From contig NZ_JACHWR010000001.1 in NCBI RefSeq assembly GCF_014191495.1, forward strand, positions 1,550,001 to 1,614,000: a stretch of 64,000 bases of DNA. Direction: 5' to 3'. Under the pieces are notes generated by a model, which did not search any database, was not told the DNA's origin, and saw nothing but the letters and a program-made list of their open reading frames with translations. Position numbers and translations under genes: made by a program. This document shows, piece by piece, positions 9,899 to 17,718 of the stretch (positions are counted from its first letter, which is position 1; each line of letters opens with the position of its first letter). The DNA comes from Nocardioides soli (GTDB lineage: Bacteria; Actinomycetota; Actinomycetes; Propionibacteriales; Nocardioidaceae).

Positions 9899-12525
9899 TG
9901 GTCTGCTCTCACCGTGATGTCCCGCTGCTCACTGGCAGCGAGCTGGACGGTCCGCGAGCCCAGCGGAGCGCTGCCGCGGGTGGGGCGGGCCTCGACGACG
10001 TAGACCTCCGGAGCGTCGACGTCCTCGAACAGGAAGGTGCCGTTCGCCGAGGTACGCACGGTCCGGTAGGGATTCTCGGGGTAGGTGGACGACCGGTAGA
10101 GGTCGACGTACCAGCCGGCCGGCACCGGTGCGCCGTTCTGGGTGACGGTGCCGGAGATCGCCGCGGCCGCCGCGAGCACCGGGCTGTAGTCGCGCACCTG
10201 GCCGGCGGTCAGCTGGATGATGGTCGAGGTCGGGCTCACGCCGTTGCGGCTGACGCTGACGGTGTACGTGCCCGGTGGCACGTTCTCGATGCGGTAGCGG
10301 CCGGTGTCCGCGCTGGGCACCGACGCGGTGATCACCGAGTAGCTCGCCGGACCGGAGCTCAGCTGCACGGTGACCTCGCCGACCGCGGAGCTGCCCGATC
10401 CCGCCAGCGGCTGGGTGATGATGCCCTTCACCACCGCGGTCGAGGGCTGCATCGCGACCTCGATGCCGGCGGAGGTGACCGTGGCGCCCTGGGAGCCGGG
10501 GGTGATCTGTCCCGAGGCGTCCAGCGACACCGACAGCGTCTGGGCGGCGAGGTCGGCCCGGGAGAACGTCACGGTGTAGGTGCCGGGCAGGGTCAGCCCG
10601 CCGACGCGCCAGGCACCGATGTCACCGGAGCTCTGGGTCGCGGTGACGACCGTGTGCTCGCCGTCGGTCAGCGTCACCGCGACGCCGCCGGCCGGGGCCC
10701 GGTCGGGCAGCAGCGTCACCTCGCCCTTGAGCGAGCCCGACGACTTGCCGAGCGTCAGGCCGACGCCGGTCAGCGCCTGGCCCTTCGCCAGGGTCAGCGT
10801 CAGCGTCTGCGTCGCGTAGCCACCCTTGCTGGCGACGACGGTGTAGCTCGCCGGCGTGGGCAGCTTGCGGAGCGTGAAGCTGCCGACGTCGCCGTCGGTC
10901 AACGAGATCGTCGACACCTCGGTCTGCCCGGACGTCGCCGTGATCGTGACGCCGCCGAGCGGGCCGCTCGCCGAGCTGACCTGTCCGGTGATGACGCCGT
11001 CGCCCTTGCGCAGCGTGATCTCGACACCGGTGCGCTCCTCGCCCGCGCTGACGTCGATGCGCTGCGTCGACGTCGCGTATCCGGTCTTGGTGACGACCAG
11101 GTCGTAGACGCTCGGCGAGGGCACGTTGGTCAGCTCGAAGGAGCCGTCGGAGCCGATCGGGACGGTCTGCACCACCGCTCCGGTGGCGGCCTCCCCCGCC
11201 TCCGCGCCGGGGGTGCCGGCCATCGGCATGGTGAGCGCGAGCGTCGCAGCGGACACGTCGTCGCCGAGGACCGTCCCGGTGATCGAGGCGGGTACGCCGC
11301 CGAGCGAGACGTCCAGGCCCGCCTGTTTGCCGTTGGCGTCCAGCGTCACGGTCTCGGCGTTATCGGCGCTCAGCGCCTGCGGGTACCAGAGCTGGACGAA
11401 GCCGGCGCCGCGGAAGGTGAGCTTGTAGTCGCCGGACGGCAGGTTGGCGACCGACCAGGCGCCGCTCTTGTCGGTCGCCGTCGTCGCCACCGGCTCGGAG
11501 GTGTCGTCGGCCGGGAAGACGTCGACGGCCACTCCGGGCACGGGCGCTCCCGACGTCAGCAGCAGGACGGTGCCCGACATCCCACTGCTGCCGGAGGTGG
11601 CGGCGGCGTTGCGTGCCTGGGCGATCTCGAGCGCGAGGTTGCGGTCGGCGGCGGACTGGCCGACGATCCGCGAGAGGGCCAGCGTGATCACGACGGCGAA
11701 GACCGTCAGCGCGAACAGCAGGCCGGCCAGCGACAGCGGCCCCCGGGTGATCCGCGCCTTCTGCACGAACGACGCGTTGACCATCGGCGGCGCGTCGTTG
11801 CCCGGAGACGGCGCGGCGGGGTTCCTCACCTTCTTCTTGCGGCGCTTGACCGACAGCTTCCGGGCCGCCGACTCCCCCTCCGGCTCCTCCGGCGCCTGGG
11901 GATCGAGCTCGTCCCGCGCCGCGGCCGCTCCGGCGGGCGGCGGGTCCTCGAGCCCGATGTCGAGGATCCGGACCAGCGGACTGCCCAGGAACGGGCGCTT
12001 CGCCTTGGCCCGCAGCTCCACGACGGCGTGCTCGCCCGGCGGCAGGTCGAGCACCGCCGGCACGAACTCGAACTGCACCTGACCCTCCGGGTCGGTGCCG
12101 GTGAGCCGACTGTTGATCTGGGAGTTGCCGGTGTTACCGACCAGCAGGCCGAACCGGGCCTTGCTGCCGGCGGTCTGCGAGATCGGGTCGACGCGCATCT
12201 CGACCGACCGCGCCTCCGGCACGACCAGCACGACCTCCTCGATGCTGGTCGACTCGGGCGGGGTGAGCTCGCGGACCTGGATGGCGATGCGGCGGTCGCC
12301 CGCCACCATCCCGACCGGGACGGTGACGCGTGCGGTGATCGTGCGGGTCTCGTCGGGGAACAGCGAGATCTCGGACTCCGGCAGCTCGACCCAGCTCGGG
12401 TCGGCGCCGAGGAAGCGCAGCGTGTAGCCGCCGATGACCTCGCCGGTGTTGCTGATCGTGATCTGCAACTCCTGCGCGTGGCCCGGGACGGCCACGATGC
12501 GACGCTCGCTCAGCTCGACGTACAT
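9895..12525 (-). CDS. Bitopic membrane protein with carboxypeptidase-regulatory-like repeats (CIS-associated, 876 aa)
   Basis: An 876-aa paralogue of the genes on both sides. Two N-terminal beta domains (about 1-200) are followed by a basic stretch (KRRKKK near 227-232) and one transmembrane helix at about 263-285 (LSLAGLLFALTVFAVVITLALS). About six carboxypeptidase-regulatory-like repeats follow up to the C-terminus, several with the phrase TPASYTVVASKGGYA or close variants. There is no signal peptide; the basic patch before the helix fits a cytoplasmic N-terminus. The gene is 3 bp downstream of the preceding paralogue's stop and its own stop overlaps the start of the 2033-aa gene (TCAT on the plus strand), so the three are co-translated. 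No catalytic residues are recognisable, so a scaffold or binding role is more likely than hydrolysis. Confidence 0.84.
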   Translation of the reverse strand: MYVELSERRIVAVPGHAQELQITISNTGEVIGGYTLRFLGADPSWVELPESEISLFPDETRTITARVTVPVGMVAGDRRIAIQVRELTPPESTSIEEVVLVVPEARSVEMRVDPISQTAGSKARFGLLVGNTGNSQINSRLTGTDPEGQVQFEFVPAVLDLPPGEHAVVELRAKAKRPFLGSPLVRILDIGLEDPPPAGAAAARDELDPQAPEEPEGESAARKLSVKRRKKKVRNPAAPSPGNDAPPMVNASFVQKARITRGPLSLAGLLFALTVFAVVITLALSRIVGQSAADRNLALEIAQARNAAATSGSSGMSGTVLLLTSGAPVPGVAVDVFPADDTSEPVATTATDKSGAWSVANLPSGDYKLTFRGAGFVQLWYPQALSADNAETVTLDANGKQAGLDVSLGGVPASITGTVLGDDVSAATLALTMPMAGTPGAEAGEAATGAVVQTVPIGSDGSFELTNVPSPSVYDLVVTKTGYATSTQRIDVSAGEERTGVEITLRKGDGVITGQVSSASGPLGGVTITATSGQTEVSTISLTDGDVGSFTLRKLPTPASYTVVASKGGYATQTLTLTLAKGQALTGVGLTLGKSSGSLKGEVTLLPDRAPAGGVAVTLTDGEHTVVTATQSSGDIGAWRVGGLTLPGTYTVTFSRADLAAQTLSVSLDASGQITPGSQGATVTSAGIEVAMQPSTAVVKGIITQPLAGSGSSAVGEVTVQLSSGPASYSVITASVPSADTGRYRIENVPPGTYTVSVSRNGVSPTSTIIQLTAGQVRDYSPVLAAAAAISGTVTQNGAPVPAGWYVDLYRSSTYPENPYRTVRTSANGTFLFEDVDAPEVYVVEARPTRGSAPLGSRTVQLAASEQRDITVRADQ

Positions 12526-12528
12526 GTC

Positions 12529-14874
12529 CTAGTTCGCCGCCCGGAGCGTGAAGCCCTGCACCGCGGTGGCACCGGAGGTCACCGTGACGAGCCCGGTCTG
12601 CTGGCGGATGCCGTCGGCGGTGACCGTGACGCTGTAGGTCCCCGGCTCGAGCTCGCTGAACAGGTAGCCGCCGTTGCTGAGCGTGCCGCCCGGCGAGCTG
12701 CTCGTCGTCGACCACGACTTCGCACCGTTGGTCGCGACGACGGTGGCGCCGACGTACGGCGCGCCGCTGGGCCCGGTCACGGTCCCGCGGATGCCGCCGA
12801 GCTTGGTGCCGAGCGTCGCGGTCACCTTCGGCGGCGCGCCGTTGCCGCTCAGGCTGATCGGCACGGTCTCCGAGGCGTACCCGTCGAGCAGGAACATCAG
12901 GGTGTAGTCGCCGGGCGCGGCCAGGCCGCTGATCGAGAACGTCCCCACGGCGCCCTCGGTCAGCGTGGTCGTCGTCGGGAGCGAGCTGGTGTCCACCGCG
13001 CCGCCGGCCTGGACCGAGCCGCCGACGATGACGGTGGCACCGCCGAGGCCCTTGCCGTCGGCGCCGAGCAGGATGCCCGTGACGCTCCCGGTGCCGGCGA
13101 CCAGCTTGACGTCGATGGCGCTCCTGCTCTGGCCGGCCTCCAGGTCGACGATCTCCGCGCGCGACCCGTGGTCGGGGCTGGAGAAGGTGAGCATGTAGGT
13201 GCCGGGCGTCGGCAGCTTGTCGAGCGTGAACGACCCGACCTGCCCGGTCGTCGGCGTGATGACCGAGACCTCCTGGCCCGCGACCGTCGTCGTCACGGTG
13301 ACGTTGCCCAGGGGTGCCTTCCCGTCGGTGACCATCCCGCTGATGCTGCCGGTGCCGGCGTTCAGCACGACGTCCGGCTGGATCCGGGCCTCGCCGCCCG
13401 CGACCGCCGTCGTCACCTTGGTGGCCTGGTAGCCCCCGGCCGTGAAGCTCAGCTCGTACGTCGCGGGCGCGGGCAGGTTCGGGAGCGTGTAGGTGTTGCC
13501 CGTGGCGACCGTGCGGGCGATCGGCGAGGTGTCGGAGGTCGCGCCGCTCATCCGCGCCACCACGGTCGTGGTCACCGGACCGAGCGCGTCGCCCGGGTCG
13601 ATCTCGCCCGTGATGCTGGCGGGCTTGCCCTGGATGACGACGTTGTAGCCCTCGGCCTCGCCCTGGGCGGTCACCTGGACCTTGGTGGCGCCGCTCTTCG
13701 AGGGGGCGTTCGGGTACCACACCGGGCGGTAGCCGTCGGCGCTGAACTTCAACAGGTAGCCCGTCGGGAACAGGCCCGCGACGCTGTACGTGCCGTCGGT
13801 CTGGCTGGCGGCCGAGCTGACCTGCTTGAGCCCGTCGCGGCTCTGGCGGTAGGCCTGCACGGTGATCCGGCCGGCCGGCTGCTGGTTGCTCGCGGCCAGG
13901 ACCGTTCCCGAGATCTCGCCGCCGACGCCCGCCGGCAGCAGGCCCGTCTTGGGCATCGCACCCGCCGGCGCGGCGGTCGCTCCCGCACCGCCGGCCGCGT
14001 CGCCCTCGCCGCTGCTCCCCTCGCCCGACTCGGCGGAGGCCGGGAAGAACGACGCCGGCGCCGTCTTGGTCATCGGGTCGCCGGCGAGCACCTGGGTGAG
14101 CCCGAGCAGGAAGATCGCGGCCCACATCAGGACGATGCCCATCAGGATGAGCGCGGTCAGCAGGCCCCGGCTGACCATCGGCTTCTGCTTGAGCCGGACG
14201 ATCGCCTCGCGCTCGAGCTCGGGGCCCGTCTCGGTCTCGTCCATCGCCGGGATCGTGTGCGCGCGCCTGGCGACCAGGCCGACGGTGACCATCCGGTCGG
14301 TCTCGGCGCCGGTGAACATCCGCGGTCCCTTGACCGCGAGGATCGTCGGCACCGACGTGCCCGGCTCGACCCGGACCTTCTCCGGGGTGAACCTCGCCCG
14401 GGTCCGCTTGTCCTCCTGCGTCGCCGTCAGCGTCGCGTCGAGGGCCACGTTGCCGGCGTTCTCGATCGTCACGACGAAGCGTCCGGTGCGCCGGGACCTG
14501 ATCGACTGCGGGTCGGTGGCCAGCCGCACGTCGGGCCGCGCCGAGACCGACAGGTCGATGTCGACGTGCTGGGTCGGCGATCCGGAGCCGTGCGACACGA
14601 CGGCGATCGTGAGTGGGTGCATGCCGGCGGGCTGGTGGCTCGGCACGCCGATCGAGAGCGTGATCTGACCCTGCGCGTCGGGGAAGAGCGGCAGCAGCTG
14701 CGGCTCGACGCTGATCTGCCCGTCGGGCAGGCCGATCAGGTGGGCGGTGACTCCCTCGATGAGCTCGCCGGTGTTGACGACGTCGACCCGGACGTCCACG
14801 GTGTCGCCGGGGTAGGCGGTAACCAACCGATGCTCGGTGGCTACCCACACGACGACCTCCGCACCTGGCCCCAT
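12529..14874 (-). CDS. Bitopic membrane protein with carboxypeptidase-regulatory-like repeats (CIS-associated, 781 aa)
   Basis: First gene of the minus-strand operon. I chose the ATG at 14874 (MGPGAEVVVWV...) over an in-frame ATG at 14925 because the extra 17 residues are Arg/Pro-rich and unlike the paralogues, whose N-termini start directly in the beta domain. The 781-aa product has two N-terminal beta domains (about 1-210), an acidic then basic juxtamembrane stretch, one transmembrane helix at about 235-260 (LLTALILMGIVLMWAAIFLLGL), a Ser/Gly/Ala linker, and five or more carboxypeptidase-regulatory-like repeats. Architecture and order match the two downstream paralogues. It is divergent from the DUF4255 cap gene across 179 bp, which ties the operon to the CIS. 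The biochemical role is unknown. Confidence 0.84.
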   Translation of the reverse strand: MGPGAEVVVWVATEHRLVTAYPGDTVDVRVDVVNTGELIEGVTAHLIGLPDGQISVEPQLLPLFPDAQGQITLSIGVPSHQPAGMHPLTIAVVSHGSGSPTQHVDIDLSVSARPDVRLATDPQSIRSRRTGRFVVTIENAGNVALDATLTATQEDKRTRARFTPEKVRVEPGTSVPTILAVKGPRMFTGAETDRMVTVGLVARRAHTIPAMDETETGPELEREAIVRLKQKPMVSRGLLTALILMGIVLMWAAIFLLGLTQVLAGDPMTKTAPASFFPASAESGEGSSGEGDAAGGAGATAAPAGAMPKTGLLPAGVGGEISGTVLAASNQQPAGRITVQAYRQSRDGLKQVSSAASQTDGTYSVAGLFPTGYLLKFSADGYRPVWYPNAPSKSGATKVQVTAQGEAEGYNVVIQGKPASITGEIDPGDALGPVTTTVVARMSGATSDTSPIARTVATGNTYTLPNLPAPATYELSFTAGGYQATKVTTAVAGGEARIQPDVVLNAGTGSISGMVTDGKAPLGNVTVTTTVAGQEVSVITPTTGQVGSFTLDKLPTPGTYMLTFSSPDHGSRAEIVDLEAGQSRSAIDVKLVAGTGSVTGILLGADGKGLGGATVIVGGSVQAGGAVDTSSLPTTTTLTEGAVGTFSISGLAAPGDYTLMFLLDGYASETVPISLSGNGAPPKVTATLGTKLGGIRGTVTGPSGAPYVGATVVATNGAKSWSTTSSSPGGTLSNGGYLFSELEPGTYSVTVTADGIRQQTGLVTVTSGATAVQGFTLRAAN

Positions 14875-15053
14875 GTCTGACCGTCCGATCCTAGGAATCG
14901 GACGAACCCTGCGTGGCCGAATCACGAAACTCGTCCGACCGGCCCCGTGGCCCGTTCGGGTGGTCTGGACCGGCCCGATCCGACGGTCCGGACCCGAGGG
15001 GCGATCTGTCGGATTTGCTGTGGGCCTCCCGGCGCCCGTGCCAAACTCGGCGC
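14875..15053. promoter_or_regulatory. Divergent promoter region between the CIS membrane-protein operon and the CIS structural arm
   Basis: A 179-bp gap between the starts of two divergent operons. No strong Shine-Dalgarno precedes the GTG at 15054. A CAAACT hexamer at 15042-15047 lies about 7 bp upstream of it, which would fit a leaderless transcript. No clear -35 box or palindrome could be fixed, so the assignment rests on geometry only. Confidence 0.35.
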
Positions 15054-15620
15054 GTGTTCATCAGCCACGTCGACTCGGGCCTGGAGAAGCTGCTCCGGAC
15101 GCGGCTCCCGCTTCCCGAGGAGATGGGCGACGTCTCGTTCGACCCGCCCAACGGCACCTGGTCGGCGCAGCTGTCCCGGATCACCGTGAACCTGTTCCTG
15201 TACGACATCCAGCGCAGCAGCCAACCGTCGGCGCCGTCCGTGCGCACGCCGGAGACCGGGCCCGCCCAGCGCCGCCGTCCGCAGCCGATGGTGCAGCTCG
15301 GCTACCTGGTCAGCGCCTGGGCCGGCAGCCCGCGCGACGAGCACCAGCTGCTCGGCGACGTCGTCAGCATCTTCGCCGCGGTCGAGGTGCTCCCGGAGCC
15401 GCTGCTGGCCGACGGCCTGTCGTCCTCGGTTCGGCTCTCGCTCGGCGACACCGACAACCGGGTCCGCGAGGTCTGGAGCGCGGCGGGCGGATCGCTCAAG
15501 GCGTCGTTCAGCGTGATGGCCACCGTCGCCGCCGACTCCTTCGACTGGGAGATCCAGCCGCCGGCGGTCGACCGGATCAGCGCCATGGCCTCGCGGATGG
15601 ACGACGAGCGGCATGCCTGA
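15054..15620 (+). CDS. DUF4255 domain protein (CIS tail terminator/cap, Pvc16-like)
   Basis: A 188-aa protein beginning VFISHVDSGLEKLLRTRLPLP, then WSAQLSRITVNLFLYDIQ, LGYLVSAWAG and the DEHQLLGDVV helix. These are the typical N-terminal features of DUF4255/Pvc16 N-domain proteins, which cap the distal end of contractile injection particles. I chose the GTG at 15054 because family members begin at this helix; the open frame upstream to 14913 is Pro/Arg/Ser-rich and unlike the family. It opens the plus-strand CIS arm and overlaps the next gene by 8 bp. It is cytoplasmic during particle assembly. Confidence 0.85.
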   Translation: MFISHVDSGLEKLLRTRLPLPEEMGDVSFDPPNGTWSAQLSRITVNLFLYDIQRSSQPSAPSVRTPETGPAQRRRPQPMVQLGYLVSAWAGSPRDEHQLLGDVVSIFAAVEVLPEPLLADGLSSSVRLSLGDTDNRVREVWSAAGGSLKASFSVMATVAADSFDWEIQPPAVDRISAMASRMDDERHA

Positions 15621-16107
15621 GCCCGAGCGCGCCCGTCCGGGACGTCGCCTGGCCGCGGCCCTGGTCGCACTCGTCGCGCTCCCCCTGCTGGCGGGGTGCA
15701 GCTTCTTCGGCGGCGACGACGGCGAGGGCGTCTCGGTGTTCTCGATCGAGCCGGCCCAGTGCTTCGAGGGCCCCGGCGAGGTCAAGGCGCAGCTGAGCGA
15801 GCTCACCGAGGTCGCCTGTGACGAGCCGCATGCGCACGAGTCCTACGCGGTGATCGAGTACCAGCCCACCGAGGGCGAGGCACCGGACATCTACCCGGGC
15901 GACGACGCCCTGACCAAGTTCGCCGACGGTGCGTGCGCGGGCGCCTTCGGCGACTACGTCGGGGTGGACTACCTCGACTCCAGCCTCTTCTACACCTTCC
16001 TGCTGCCCTCGGCCCGGAGCTGGGAGGACGACGACCGCAACGTCATCTGCTTCGTCACGACGGCGGGCGAGCCGCTCCAGGGGTCGGTGAAGGGGTCGAA
16101 GCGATGA
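15613..16107 (+). CDS. Lipoprotein with septum-formation-like domain, embedded in the CIS operon
   Basis: A 164-aa protein. An Arg-rich n-region and hydrophobic core (LAAALVALVALPLLAGC) lead to a lipobox with Cys29, so it should be a lipid-anchored extracytoplasmic protein. The mature part has paired cysteines and a CDEPHAHESYAVI motif typical of the Septum_form-type domain seen in many actinobacterial membrane proteins. It overlaps the DUF4255 gene by 8 bp and is followed closely by the PAAR-like gene, so it is probably translated with the CIS. An exported lipoprotein is unexpected among particle subunits. It could mark the membrane site where the particle acts or protect the producer; this is inference. 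Confidence 0.75.
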   Translation: MPEPERARPGRRLAAALVALVALPLLAGCSFFGGDDGEGVSVFSIEPAQCFEGPGEVKAQLSELTEVACDEPHAHESYAVIEYQPTEGEAPDIYPGDDALTKFADGACAGAFGDYVGVDYLDSSLFYTFLLPSARSWEDDDRNVICFVTTAGEPLQGSVKGSKR

Positions 16108-16143
16108 CCGCCGCAGCGGCGGACTGAAGGAGGACGAGACGTC

Positions 16144-16533
16144 ATGGGCGGACCCAACGCAGTCGCCGGAGCGATGCTGAGCTGTTCCTTCGGGGCCGCG
16201 CCCGCAGCGCTCGTCCCCAAGGGGACCGCTCGGGTGCTGGTCGAGGGGCGGCCCGCCGCCACGATCACCGACATGGCGCCGGGCGCCAACATCCCGCCGT
16301 TCGGGATGTGCACCAGCCTGAGCAACCCCACGGTCGCCGCGGCGACCTCGGCGGCGCTCGGGGTGCTGACCCCGATGCCCTGCGTGCCGGTGCCGACCCC
16401 CTGGATACCCACCGCGCCGAAGACCCAGATCGGCGGGCAGCCCGCCCTGACCGCCGGCTCCACCTGCACCTGCGCCTGGGGTGGGGTCATCCAGATCACC
16501 AACCCAGGGGCCATGCGGACCCAGTCCAACTGA
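16144..16533 (+). CDS. DUF4280/PAAR-like protein (CIS spike tip)
   Basis: A 129-aa protein with alternating GxP/VxGRPAATITD and IGGQPALTAGSTCTCAWGG motifs, the hallmark of DUF4280/PAAR-like domains that sharpen the central spike of contractile systems. Several cysteines (MLSCSFG, GMCTS, MPCVPV, STCTCAW) may bind metal or form the cone. A strong AAGGAGG Shine-Dalgarno at about 16127-16133 precedes the ATG. In Photorhabdus PVC-type clusters the equivalent is Pvc10. Here it is placed early, next to the cap gene, rather than among the baseplate genes. Confidence 0.85.
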   Translation: MGGPNAVAGAMLSCSFGAAPAALVPKGTARVLVEGRPAATITDMAPGANIPPFGMCTSLSNPTVAAATSAALGVLTPMPCVPVPTPWIPTAPKTQIGGQPALTAGSTCTCAWGGVIQITNPGAMRTQSN

Positions 16534-16569
16534 CCCGCTTGGCCGGGCCCCAGCGCCCTGGCCCGGAAG

Positions 16570-17568
16570 TCACTTGACGCTTGAGTACGCCGCGGCCGCG
16601 GCGCTCCAGCCGGCTCCGCCGCGGCGTACCTGGTGGCACCAGGCGAAGGCGTCGGCGGGTCCGAGCCGGCGCCGCAGGTCCTCGAAGGACGCGACGGCGG
16701 ACGGGCCGTCCTGCCGGTGCGCCGCCATCGCGAGGAACGCCGCCGCCAGGCCCGGCCAGCGGCCCGGCTCACGGACCGTGTGCACGCTGATCCGCGACCG
16801 GACGGCCAACGCCTCGCGCAGCGCCGGCAGGCTCACCGGCCCGGTACCGTCGGCGACCAGGTGCAGGCGGGACGCCGTGGGCCAGGAGGCCCGGGCCCGG
16901 TTGACGTCGTCGAGCAGCTCCAGCAGCGCGCCACCCGGGTCGTCGGACTCGGGCGGCACGGGCTGCTGCAGCGCGGTCCGCAGGTCCGGCAGCGCCGCCG
17001 CGACGGCCGAGTCGTCGGACCGGTCACCCACCCGCGACGGCTCGCGCACGTCGAGGAGGACGAAGCTCTCCGGAGGCCCCACCCGGAGCGCCAGGACCGC
17101 GACGACCCGCCCCGCCAGGGTCGGCGTCACGGCGAAGCGGAACCCACCGCGCACCGGCTGCACCCCGTAGGAGTGCCAGGCCCGGACCACGGTCCCGCGG
17201 CCCACGCCGAGGTCCTCGCCCAGCAGGCGGGAGGACCAGTGGGTCACGCCGAGCAGGCGCGGCGGTGGACGCAGCGTCGCGGTCAGCACGTCCGCGGCCG
17301 AGACCTGGGGGCTCCGGCCCGGGCGCGACCGGTCGGCGAGCCCGTCGAGGCCCGCCTCGACGTACCGCTGCCGCCACACCAGCACGGTGGGCCGGGAGAC
17401 CCCGACCTTGTCGGCGATCGCGGTGTTGGACTGTCCCTCGGCGGCGAGCAGCAGGATCCGCGCGCGCTGGGCGAGGCCGGCCTGCACGGTGGGGCTGCGG
17501 GTCATCGCCAGGAGCAGCTGGTGGTCGCCCTCGCGGAGCTCCAACGACGCGGCGGGGCGGTTGGCCAT
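16570..17568 (-). CDS. Degenerate IS630-type transposase, probably a domesticated HTH regulator of the CIS
   Basis: A 332-aa protein. The N-terminal HTH (about 46-77, SNTAIADKVGVSRPTVLVWR) and second HTH (about 109-140, THWSSRLLGEDLGVGRGTVV) are those of IS630-family transposases. The C-terminal half keeps an RNase-H-like outline, with possible catalytic Asp positions FVLLDVRE (D173) and HLVADGTG (D240). The usual DE pair is DV, and the third acidic residue cannot be found, so transposition is unlikely. The ATG at 17568 (MANRPAAS) was preferred to the in-frame ATG at 17598 because family members start just before this helix. It lies inverted between the PAAR-like and sheath genes, sharing a 150-bp divergent promoter region with the sheath. 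No terminal inverted repeats are visible around it. Confidence 0.75.
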   Translation of the reverse strand: MANRPAASLELREGDHQLLLAMTRSPTVQAGLAQRARILLLAAEGQSNTAIADKVGVSRPTVLVWRQRYVEAGLDGLADRSRPGRSPQVSAADVLTATLRPPPRLLGVTHWSSRLLGEDLGVGRGTVVRAWHSYGVQPVRGGFRFAVTPTLAGRVVAVLALRVGPPESFVLLDVREPSRVGDRSDDSAVAAALPDLRTALQQPVPPESDDPGGALLELLDDVNRARASWPTASRLHLVADGTGPVSLPALREALAVRSRISVHTVREPGRWPGLAAAFLAMAAHRQDGPSAVASFEDLRRRLGPADAFAWCHQVRRGGAGWSAAAAAYSSVK

Positions 17569-17718
17569 GGCGAGATCATCCCGGAGACCGCCCGGCAACC
17601 GTCAAGACATCAACGCGCCATCGGCATAGTCATTTCGGGCCATGTGTCGGCGTTCCCGTCACATGCGCTGCCCGGCCGGAGCAGTCTGCGGCTGTCCTGC
17701 CACCTGTCGCGAGAGCGG

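Noticed and set aside
4562..14880. Very long open frames on the plus strand opposite the three giant membrane proteins
   Set aside because: They are antisense shadows rich in Arg, Gly and His with no domain signal; the minus-strand frames show clear repeats and membrane helices.
16633..17718. N-terminal extension of the sheath frame opposite the regulator gene
   Set aside because: The sheath family starts at MKKMPTYTAPGVYVEE; the extension is Arg/Gln/His-rich shadow of the minus-strand regulator.
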